From positions 1-14,332 of the forward strand of contig WKLE02002600.1 in assembly GCA_014885115.2 (NCBI GenBank): 14,332 nt of DNA, given 5' to 3'. The translations under genes were made by a program, and so were the position numbers. This document shows positions 1 through 8,420 of this stretch, piece after piece. Every line of letters begins with the position of its first letter. The stretch's first letter is position 1. Below the pieces are notes generated by a model. The model saw only the letters and a program-made list of their open reading frames with translations, did not search any database and was not told the DNA's origin. This DNA is from Asterionellopsis glacialis. Lineage: Eukaryota > Bacillariophyta > Plagiogrammaphyceae > Rhaphoneidales > Asterionellopsidaceae.

Positions 1-645
1 CAACTGTTCAACTACATTATATTGTGTGTACATACTGTACAGATTATTTTCTCTGCCTTGATAGTGGTACCTTAGATTACGGATGTAAGGCCTTACGTAC
101 TTTTAGTACCAGGTAGAGATAGATTGACAGTTCCTGGTACACATATAATATTGACATGCCGTCTCTGCCCACTGGGCGTCAATGCATGTGTGCGACCACT
201 GTAACGCAAAAATGAAAATATGCATTTATCATATCAACAATTGATGCGGTATCATGGTACTTGATGTAGCTCATATATACGGAAAGTACAGGATCGAAAG
301 ACTCGCGTGTTTCGAGAATTACGGTTTGATGACAGACTGACTGACTATCCTGTACCAGGTACATCATGATACAAATTATTTATTTATTATTTTATTAAAT
401 AATATTATCACATAAGACGGAGGCTCTTCGCACAAGTGCGTATATCTCAGATTCCAAAAAATCGTTTTGGTGACACGCTAAAAATCTTTTTGTTCTGCGA
501 AACCGATAAAAAATCTCGTGGCTCGTTTAGACACTTTCTCTCTACTAGAGTAGAGTGCCTCGCCCTCAATCAGCTGTTGCTGTAGTAGTACTAAACACAT
601 CAGCCATCACAATCGATTGCCACAAAGCCATTTCTCAATACTATC
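1..645. other. Intergenic region upstream of the first gene
   Basis: I see no convincing gene here; the only open frame, 62 codons on the minus strand at 179-367, has no recognisable protein character. The stretch is AT-rich around 365-415 and holds two copies of the nine-base word TACCAGGTA (107-115 and 353-361), which recurs in other intergenic regions of the window. The last part (about 540-645) should contain the promoter and 5' leader of the gene starting at 646, but I recognise no specific promoter element. Confidence 0.6.
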
Positions 646-2441
646 TTGACGAGCAATATATCAAAAGATATCAATATGTACCATTATTGTTATTTCTTGT
701 TTCTCTGTTTTGTCATTGCACTTGTTGTATTTGATACTAGTCATCCGGAAACGAAAGCTACTGTTGTAACACTTCGAATAGGAGGCGCATCAGAAATCTT
801 AAAGACTATTCAAACCATAGCTTCTGTATCAAGCCAACAACAAGAAAGTGGTACTCAAACCATAGAGTTTGTGTCAAACCAACAAGAAAGTGATAAAAAA
901 AAGGATCACCACAACACAAACGATAACGATAGTATTATAACCATCGAAACAGGAACACCATTTGTTGTGTGGGATACTCAGGTAGGTCTACAGTTGCTCC
1001 GTGTGTACCCTGCAGTAATGTACCGTACTGTATGTTTCATCTCGTCCTTTGTTGTACATCACAATAGCAACTGTGAGTCTTTTTTTCTCAAGAAATCCAT
1101 TTGTTCATCGTCATCATTATCATTTTGTTTCGATATTCCTTTTCTTTTCTGTGGTATGCACATCTATAATGCACTGCCATGGAACATCACACCAAACAGG
1201 ACACAAAATGCAATAATTATCAAAAACCATTAGATTTACCAGATGTTCCTGCTCGTGCATTTGTAGACAATCATAATATAACACATCTTATTACAGCTGA
1301 TACAACAACATGGATTAGTTACGGATCGTCAATTTTAAATGTCACACGGAATTGTACAATTGCCTACAATGCTACTTTTGACCCGAACCCTCAGAATTAT
1401 GCTGCAGATGAGTTTATAGATGCAACGTATAGCTTTGGTAATGGTACTGTGATTGGATTACTCCACACAGAATATCCTGGAATAAATTTTCAAAATTGCC
1501 ATGCAAAACCCAAACCATCCTATCCGAAATGCTGGATGGTATCGATTGGGATGGCTATATCGAATGATTGGGGTTATACATGGCGTCACATACATTCACC
1601 ACCACACCATTTGGTAGCCACTGTCCCATACCCATATGATCCAACAGGTACAAATCTTGCCTTTGGATGGGGTGATACAAGTGGGATTGTACGCCACCCG
1701 AAAAATGGGTACTATTATGTTGCCATGCTGAATCGTAATCGCATTGGAAAACAAAGTAATGGTACGTGTGTGATGAGAACCAAAACATTATTGGAACCTT
1801 CATCCTGGCGTGGTTGGAATGGTACAGATTTTTCAATCTCATTTATAAACCCGTATGATAATACTGCTAATGATAACGGCGTTGTGCACGAAGCGAAACG
1901 AAGAAAAAGTGAAAACTCTACAAGATCACAGGGCACCAGTACAAATTACAACAAGAATAGTGATGACGATGGTGATACCAATCATATCTGTACTGTACTT
2001 GAGGGTCTTCCATCCAATTGTAATATGTTGGGTGTAACCTACAGTACTTATCTTGATCAATTTGTTGGTTCTCTTTGGTGTCCATTTACTACTAGAGGAA
2101 ATGTATCACCTCGGCATGAATTTTTATTTACAACAAGTGATGACATGATCCATTGGAGTCCTGCACAACTAATGTTTGATCCATATCATCAAGATGATGA
2201 TAATTCACATTTACAAAATGCTGCATATCCTACTCTTATGGATGCTACAGCACCCCATCCTCCACGCAATGATATGAACTTTGAAAGTATTGGACAACAG
2301 GCAACTTTATTTTATGTTCAAATAACCCACAACTTCTTTAAAGAGGGGCGTCAATTGATGGGTGTAAATGTCACTTTCCATAAGAAGAAGAAGGCATCTC
2401 CTCTAAAACATACTCAGACTACAACAGAAAAGTCGAGATAG
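646..2441 (+). CDS. Secreted, sequon-rich beta-propeller-like (sialidase/GH43-like) protein, two exons
   Basis: Exon 1 is 646-981 and exon 2 is 1200-2441, separated by a 218-base phase-0 intron (donor CAG|GTAGGT, acceptor AAACAG|G after a pyrimidine-rich stretch), giving about 525 residues. The splice joins WDTQ to DTKCNNY. The N-terminus is hydrophobic (MYHYCYFLFLCFVIALVVF), a likely signal peptide or anchor; Met11 (base 676) is an alternative start. The rest of exon 1 is low complexity with a tandem duplication. Exon 2 opens with LPDVPARAF. It carries a clear Asp-box, SNDWGYTW (residues 233-240), as found in sialidase-type propellers, and later TSDDMIHWSP, reminiscent of GH43-type blades. 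About ten NxS/T sequons suggest secretion and heavy N-glycosylation. I see no catalytic triad, so the enzyme activity is unknown. The gene is convergent with the next one, with 133 bases between their stops. Confidence 0.78.
811..897 (+). repeat. Imperfect 45/42-base tandem duplication in exon 1
   Basis: Bases 811-855 and 856-897 both begin CAAACCATAG and both run on through a CAACAAGAAAGTG block. They encode the paired segments QTIASVSSQQQESGT and QTIEFVSNQQESDK. The second copy is one codon shorter. It lies in the low-complexity linker between the signal peptide and the folded part of the secreted protein. Confidence 0.8.
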
Positions 2442-2574
2442 TTATGAGTGCTATTTTTTGTTAACCTTTTCAAATATATTATATATGCCATTTTTTTAAA
2501 TAACATTTTGATTGCACATTGTTGCAATTTTACTACTATTAGTGAAAGAGATATTACAGTAGCATAAGAATTAT

Positions 2575-5211
2575 TTACAACCAGAAGACTCCAAACAAAC
2601 CCACAAGTAGAATCAAGTACATCGTGAAAGGTGATTGATGGCCACCGGTGTGAATTGTCCCGCTAGTAGATCCAGTGGGTGTATTCTCATTTCCTCCCCC
2701 GTTTGTAGAACTAGGTGCGCTTGGCATGTTTCCTCCGTTATCACTTGGCGACGAAGGTGCGCTTGGCACGTTTCCTCCATTATCACTTGGCGACGAAGGT
2801 GCGCTTGGCACGTTTCCGCCATTATTGCCCGAGGAAGAAGGGGGACTAGGAGGGGAAGTCATCGGTGGTATAGCGTCACATGTACTAAGAGGACTTGCAT
2901 CAAGAGTTGTGCTTATGCCTCCCAAAATGCATTCTTCCCCAAAAGGATTCGGCGATACAGTGGAAACGCCTGAAAGTTGCACCACACATGAGATAGTACC
3001 GACTGAAAATGGAGCTTCAATATCACATTGGTCACTCTGAGGTCCTGCTGTCACCCGATTAAAAAAACCACCGCATCGAGCTCCAAAACCAAGTCGATTC
3101 TGAACATCACCACCGCGGGTTACATATGTTGTTGTAAAAGGTGGGGTACCTGAGGTACGTGAAGAAAGAATCCTGTCACACAATGCTGAATATGATGGTA
3201 AGCTAGCAGTCGCCAACACGTCCTCAACTTTATTTCCAAAACAGGAGAAAGTTGTATCGCCTGAAAATGAGAATTTCCCTTCGCAACTCACGCTCCGCGA
3301 AGTGTAATCGCATCGGAAGTTCGTGTCTACAGGGACCAAAAATCCTGAACCTCCGCAACTGGCCCGGGCTCTAAGATCTCTATCACAATCAGTTGAACCA
3401 ACAAAATCAAGTTTATAATCTGCTGATAATGCCCTGATATCGGTCAAATCTATAGAACATTGCTCGGGATCAAAGGTATCATCTGATGCCATACAACCAT
3501 CACACAAAGGTGCGAGACGAACATTTTGTTGATCGCATCCGCTTGAAGTTGCAGAAAGAGTCCCTTTATTTCCAACACAAACAAACTCAATAGCAGTTCT
3601 ATCGTCGCCTATCTGGCAACTCATTTGTTCCCGTTTCGGATATGTGCACTGGATGCTGTTAGTGCTACTCCCCTCCAACAACAGCTGCTCAGATCCACCT
3701 TCGCAGGTGATGGTTACAGTAGAACACTGATCCTCGATTTCGGCTCTGAACCGTGTTGCCCCTCTCTCGAAGCGAGTCGGCGCAGGGCTTATCGAGGGTT
3801 GTGGAGTCAGGGTTGGTTGAGATGATGGAGAAATTGTCGGGATACCAGTTGGTGTCTCAGAAGGCGCAATTGTTGGCACATGTGGATCAAACAGGAAACA
3901 CTCTTCCTTCAATTTTGTACTAAACATGTCAACCTGGGAAATAGTTCCTGAGCACCTATTGTCTAATGGGTTTCCATTATCGACACATTCAGATGCTGCT
4001 TGAAAACAAGAGAATTTTTCATCAACGTCATCAAAGCCATCTTCGACAGAGCATTCTGTATTGACTTCATCATAGTTGAAATTACCAGCACCACGACCTC
4101 CACAGGAAACGCCTAACTGCAAGATATGAAACCCTGGTCTATCCTCTGGTTGTGAGCATTCGTAAGGCTGCTCGACGTATTCAAACTTTGTGAGCATCTG
4201 TTCTTCACTACTGCCCTCACACTCGTACCGAATGAATGATTCCAGTCTACTGCTTGAAGTCTCTTGGCATTCAATTTCGCTAGTGCTAATAGTTGTACAT
4301 TCAATACTAGAAGTTCTTTTCTGGACATTTAAAAGCAAGCCACCATCATTGCATCGTGCTCGGATTTTAGGGAGCGCTTGCGTACACGAACTATCTAGGC
4401 GGAGCTCCCAGTTGGCAATATATTCTGCGTTGAACGTTGCGGATGGTTCGGACAAACCAAATGACGGTGCTGGAGTTGGTTCCAAGGCCTCAGGCGTCCC
4501 ATCGTCGATGGTTGTTTGGAAACATTCATCTGAAAATGCCTCCAGGTTTGCAGTGACGGATACTGGATCGTAAGTCACAGTACATCCGCTTCTTCCGCAA
4601 TCTCTTCCAGAACTGCACGTGTATCGGCCTTCTCCCAGATTCAAACTATCGGTTTCAGCGTTGCATTCAAAATAGCGGTGATTGAAAGAGTAGTCACCCG
4701 AAACGCCAAATGTATTAGGGTCATTGGGGCACCGAACTCCAAGCTCTGCGTAGTGGAATTGTGAACCCCCTGTACTAAATGAACAGGAATCACAGCTGCT
4801 GCTTTCTTCATCTTGCTCATACGTAAAAACAGCTTTTGTGTCGTCTAGGCGTTCTCCTTGACAATTGAAGTAAACCTCACCAAAATTATCGTTGATGAAT
4901 ACTTCTTCACAAGAATCTAAGTCGGTACATGAGTTACTACATCTTGCAGAACTTGGATCAAGCTGAGTACACTGAATGGTATCGCTACTAGTATTTTCGA
5001 TTGTCAGTTCTCCGTCGCATTGGACATGAACATTGGCCAAAAATCCTCTGCAACACCTACCAAGTATATATTGAAAGCGGCCGACGTACCTAACATCGTA
5101 AAGGGTACGCTCCAAAAGTCGACCATCATCTGTACTGGCAGGTTCCGTCAAGGTAGCATGCCCTGGCTGGAAAAGAACAACGGCAAGAAGAATCCTAATC
5201 CAAATCATCAT
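2575..5211 (-). CDS. Cys-rich four-module surface protein, probably GPI-anchored
   Basis: Single exon, 878 residues. Residues 1-19 (MMIWIRILLAVVLFQPGHA) form a good signal peptide with a GHA|T cleavage site. Four related Cys-rich modules follow: about 36-231, 262-439, 482-586 (seemingly lacking its second half) and 595-762. Shared features are an opening C..x.A.C.GG-like segment, paired I.C...C positions, then LG..C(GG), a C..F.C pair and a closing EEC or DEC. Modules 1/2 and 2/3 are separated by Pro/Ser/Thr linkers (PTPAPS near 246; PTIAPSETPTG and following at 446-480). Residues 785-860 are a Ser/Pro/Gly/Asn-rich stalk. The last 16 residues (TMYLILLVGLFGVFWL) are hydrophobic and end flush at the C-terminus with no charged tail, which fits a GPI-attachment signal better than a membrane span. 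I do not recognise the module as a named domain. A cell-wall or adhesion role is inference. Confidence 0.85.
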   Translation of the reverse strand: MMIWIRILLAVVLFQPGHATLTEPASTDDGRLLERTLYDVRYVGRFQYILGRCCRGFLANVHVQCDGELTIENTSSDTIQCTQLDPSSARCSNSCTDLDSCEEVFINDNFGEVYFNCQGERLDDTKAVFTYEQDEESSSCDSCSFSTGGSQFHYAELGVRCPNDPNTFGVSGDYSFNHRYFECNAETDSLNLGEGRYTCSSGRDCGRSGCTVTYDPVSVTANLEAFSDECFQTTIDDGTPEALEPTPAPSFGLSEPSATFNAEYIANWELRLDSSCTQALPKIRARCNDGGLLLNVQKRTSSIECTTISTSEIECQETSSSRLESFIRYECEGSSEEQMLTKFEYVEQPYECSQPEDRPGFHILQLGVSCGGRGAGNFNYDEVNTECSVEDGFDDVDEKFSCFQAASECVDNGNPLDNRCSGTISQVDMFSTKLKEECFLFDPHVPTIAPSETPTGIPTISPSSQPTLTPQPSISPAPTRFERGATRFRAEIEDQCSTVTITCEGGSEQLLLEGSSTNSIQCTYPKREQMSCQIGDDRTAIEFVCVGNKGTLSATSSGCDQQNVRLAPLCDGCMASDDTFDPEQCSIDLTDIRALSADYKLDFVGSTDCDRDLRARASCGGSGFLVPVDTNFRCDYTSRSVSCEGKFSFSGDTTFSCFGNKVEDVLATASLPSYSALCDRILSSRTSGTPPFTTTYVTRGGDVQNRLGFGARCGGFFNRVTAGPQSDQCDIEAPFSVGTISCVVQLSGVSTVSPNPFGEECILGGISTTLDASPLSTCDAIPPMTSPPSPPSSSGNNGGNVPSAPSSPSDNGGNVPSAPSSPSDNGGNMPSAPSSTNGGGNENTPTGSTSGTIHTGGHQSPFTMYLILLVGLFGVFWL
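2714..2839 (-). repeat. 42-base tandem repeat coding the Ser/Pro/Asn/Gly stalk
   Basis: Units at 2714-2755 and 2756-2797 are nearly identical, and 2798-2839 is a third, degenerate copy. On the coding (minus) strand each gives SPSDNGGNVPSAPS or a variant. The repeat forms the stalk just before the C-terminal hydrophobic tail. The near identity of the first two units suggests recent expansion and possible length variation between alleles. Confidence 0.85.
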
Positions 5212-6354
5212 ATTTTTTTCCTTTGTAAATTTTTGATGAACTTTGAATTTGTCTTTTATCCAATGATATCACACTGGCATGAGAAGAACGCTGACAAAGT
5301 TATAATGTGGAGAGACTATGAGAGGCAAAAACATGGATTTGTGTTGAAAAATAATAATATGCGATCCTTATTCGGTCGTAGGGTACGTTAAATTATTTAT
5401 ATTTGATATAAATGAAATTAATACTTGTACTCTCAGGTTGTTCAATAACAGAATTTTACGATGGAAATAAAACTATGAATAGACGAAATATGGTCAGAGA
5501 AATATTTGTCAGAACCCGCGACCTCTGTTGAACCTAGCTCCCAGAGGTACAGGTACCATCTGGTAGTTCCTACCTAGAGGACTACCTGCTACATTTTTTT
5601 TACAAGGTACTGGTACATAGTCCTAGGTGACTAGGACATTAGGACTATCGTACCGATAGGACCAACGAGGTATAATAAAAATATACCTCCTTGTATAGGA
5701 CCCCTATATGGCACCATACCATGTACGGTAGAGGGTAGAGTTCTACCCATCTCTATTAAAAGTAGACCTTCTCTAGCTAGAGAGTCTCTCTCTCTCTAGA
5801 GAGTCGTCTCTCTCTCTCTCTAGAGAGAGAGGACTCTATTCTACCTGGTAGAGAGGACCTATTATACCGGTAGTCGTAGTTCTAGAGAGAGTCCTATTAG
5901 GACTAAGACTCTAGGACTACCTGTAGAAGCCAGGACGCTGGGAATCTACAGACTAGAAAACTACGCCCACTTGAGATTGTCTCCTACAGGATGTATTTCA
6001 CATCAACCTGGATCTGTCATGGCGCAGCTTCGCCCATGAACTTGGTAGCAGATATTTTTAGTAGAGCAACAAACCTTAGAGATGTAGATAGTTGTAAAGT
6101 TGTTCTATCTTTTATAATCTTTTATATTACGCTGTATTTGTCTACTAATAAGTCAAGAAAATATCTTTAAAGAGAGAATGCCTATAGTGAACGTTTACAC
6201 TGGCCGAGCTGTAAAGAATTTGTTGGGGAGAATTCGGAAGTCATGGATTGATTCTTCTTTCGCATATTCGTAGCTGTGGCATTGAAAATAGTATGTGTGA
6301 ATTTCACTAAATTGAAACATGATCGACAAAATATGATGAATGTTTGGAGAATCT
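5212..6354. other. Intergenic region rich in short palindromes and CT/GA runs
   Basis: I find no gene. The region is upstream of the minus-strand Cys-rich gene and downstream of the ankyrin gene. About 5535-5930 is unusually dense in GTAC, CTAG and ACCTGG words and their complements. Examples are a 7-base stem with a 4-base loop (GTCCTAG/CTAGGAC, 5620-5637), the word ATTAGGACTA at 5638-5647 and 5896-5905, and TACCTGGTA at 5842-5850. The remainder (5215-5520 and 5930-6354) is ordinary AT-leaning sequence. Confidence 0.6.
5770..5831. repeat. Cluster of perfect palindromes in a CT/GA tract
   Basis: Three perfect palindromes lie in about 60 bases: TCTCTAGCTAGAGA at 5770-5783, CTCTCTAGAGAG at 5792-5803, and a 20-base one centred on CTAG at 5812-5831. 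All are built from alternating CT on one side and GA on the other. The tract could form hairpins or cruciforms. It may be a simple-repeat by-product or a GAGA-type protein-binding region; the sequence alone cannot decide. Confidence 0.8.
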
Positions 6355-7014
6355 TCATTGTGTTGGAGCAACCAACACATTTGGAGTCAAAATGTCACTG
6401 TGTGAATTCAAGAATTTATTCCATAGTCCCCAATGTTCTTTTCTAGCATAAGAAATGGGTGTGTATCCTCTGGCATCCTTCATAAACAACATATCAGGGC
6501 ATGCACGAATAAGTAGTTTCATAAGTTCGAAGTTGGGGTTGCTTGTCCAGCAAGCATCGTGTAAAGGAGTTCTCCCATAGTCATCGCTGACTTGCACTGT
6601 AACACCGGCCTCTTCTACAAAGAAGTTAACAACATCAAGGTATTGTTTCCTACAGGCAAGGTGAAGTAGGCTTTCTCCAAACTTGTTGCTGCACTTCATA
6701 GTGCGTCCTTCCCTATAAAATTTGCGAAGCATATCGATATCCTGTGCGCGAACAGCAGCGATGATATCATGTTTGTAGGACATCATTTCTTCTTCGGTCG
6801 GATCGACGAAGAATCCTTTGATATCTTTGGTATTCACAATTTGTGGAATGACACCACGAGACTCAAGGCATGATACGATGAACTCTTGAGGGTTCACACC
6901 CTTGATGCAGATTTTGTTCGGGACGGAGGAAGTAATCATGCAAAACTTGCGGGACGAAGCCTTTGAGACGGAAACAGGAAGAGACCTCTTGCGGGAAATT
7001 TGATGAGCGACCAT
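6355..7014 (-). CDS. Ankyrin-repeat protein, 219 residues
   Basis: Single exon, start ATG at 7014, stop TGA at 6355-6357. Residues 1-80 are a basic, non-repetitive leader (MVAHQISRKRSLPVSVSK, then a short folded-looking segment around CIKGVNPQEFIVSCLESRG). Ankyrin repeats follow: a degenerate one at about 81-109, a clear one at 112-142 (FGESLLHLACRKQYLDVV), a clear one at 146-176 (YGRTPLHDACWTSN) and a final partial one at about 183-205 (GYTPISYA). The TPLH and LLHLA motifs are diagnostic. Such short ankyrin proteins are numerous in diatoms; the repeats mediate protein-protein contacts, but the partner and role are unknown. I see no signal peptide, so it is probably cytosolic or nuclear. The true start could be slightly downstream, but the next Met is at residue 26. 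Confidence 0.85.
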   Translation of the reverse strand: MVAHQISRKRSLPVSVSKASSRKFCMITSSVPNKICIKGVNPQEFIVSCLESRGVIPQIVNTKDIKGFFVDPTEEEMMSYKHDIIAAVRAQDIDMLRKFYREGRTMKCSNKFGESLLHLACRKQYLDVVNFFVEEAGVTVQVSDDYGRTPLHDACWTSNPNFELMKLLIRACPDMLFMKDARGYTPISYARKEHWGLWNKFLNSHSDILTPNVLVAPTQ

Positions 7015-8420
7015 TTTAGAATATACGAGGTTGATTTATGGAATGGGAATAAAACAGCGAATGGCAAGTAGCAAAAAGTTGGTTCTTTCCTGGATTAAGA
7101 GAGGCCAGCTAAAATTTTGTGACAGCATTCGTTCGCTTGTGTAGGTACCAGGTATGAGGTTGCCAAAACAACACAAGATGTGACTGCATGATTGATTACT
7201 ATGGAACAACCAGTAGGTGCCTAGTCAAGTTTCCGCTTACGTAGGAACAGATGACAGGCGAAGAAGCCTTCTTGCCACGCATGGTGTGTTCTATTAAATA
7301 CGTCTAGTCCTAAAAGTGTGTCTTCCTTGTGTCCTTTTCCTCTAACACGTAGAACATGTTGTAAAAACTACCTCTGGTGCCTTGGTACAGTCAGTCAGTC
7401 TGTGTTCATTATGGTGACACCAGAAGGGGAAGATCCGTAGGTAGTCCTTTAATAAGTACCTGGTATACTGGGTACAGTAGGACCTCTAGGAAGAGAGAAA
7501 CATCTGGGCACAAGGAATGGAGTATCATTCACAATACAGTTTGCAGCAATAAATATCGATTATTTCAACACCGAGCAAGGTATCATGTCTGATTATAAGT
7601 TTTTACTAGGTTGCGTAGTAGCAGACAGAATGCTATGACGTACCAATAGCTGTACCAATAGTATCTCTTCGAGTAAGATGCAGTCTCCAGTAGTTTTTGA
7701 TACTTAAGGTAAATCTCTCTGACAAGGCTCTGACGCAAGCTGTTTTATATCGAACGTGTCGATTTCCAGGATGAGTACGGTTTGTATGCCTTTGTCTCTA
7801 GTCCTACCACTGACACGTACCTGGTCCAGTAATATTTTATATTTAATCTTGTTTGTATTAATAAATTGTTGCTAATAAAGAACGAATCAAATTTTATCAT
7901 TTTTTTATTCGTCGTATTCTTAGTTTGTATTTTAAAGCTCGCACACGTACGCAGGCGTACTTCACAAGAAAAATTTAACGTAGGGTGAACATCTTCTACA
8001 TTCAACATTGGTGTTTTTACCGTCTGTCCTATAGTAATTCAAGAACTTTTGACTTGCGAATTGTAACTTCTAATCTACTTTTTTCCTACGAGTACTATTA
8101 TCCTTTTCCGTGGTTGTACAGAATGTTAAAATTGTATTTAAAAAATACTAGAAAAGTTTCCAAAAAGAACTAACAGAGATTTCATGGACTACGTGTAATT
8201 GAAAATTAAACATCCATGTGTAGGCAGATCAAACTAGGCCTATGGATTTTCCTTTTTCATTCGAACTCGGTAACGAGCAATAGTTGATTATTTTCCATAT
8301 TTACTAATAAACAAGATTATTTAAAATCAATCTCTGTCTGTAGACAGACATTTTACCCCGTGAGATCCAATCAGACACCTCTTATTTTCCAAGAGCACAT
8401 TGACCGGAAAAAATGCAAAC
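7015..8420. other. Intergenic region upstream of the ankyrin gene
   Basis: About 1.4 kb with no gene I can support. Short open frames at 7377-7592 (+), 7745-8008 (-) and 7985-8173 (+) lack recognisable motifs and are biased toward AT-rich codons. The region holds two perfect copies of TACCWGGTA (7146-7154 and 7457-7465) and a near copy at 7819-7827. It should include the ankyrin gene's promoter near 7015-7100 and the 3' end of the Lys/Gly-rich gene near 8420, but I recognise no element. Confidence 0.55.

Noticed and set aside
2635..3040. Plus-strand open frames of 112 and 121 codons
   Set aside because: Antisense to the repeat stalk and C-terminus of the Cys-rich gene; they arise from the 42-base repeats.
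5990..6060. Minus-strand fragment reading ATKFMGEAAP before a stop, considered as a transposon or gene remnant
   Set aside because: Too short and not tied to any family I recognise; no flanking homology seen.
7745..8008. 87-codon minus-strand open frame
   Set aside because: AT-driven composition with no motif; it lies in an otherwise non-coding stretch.
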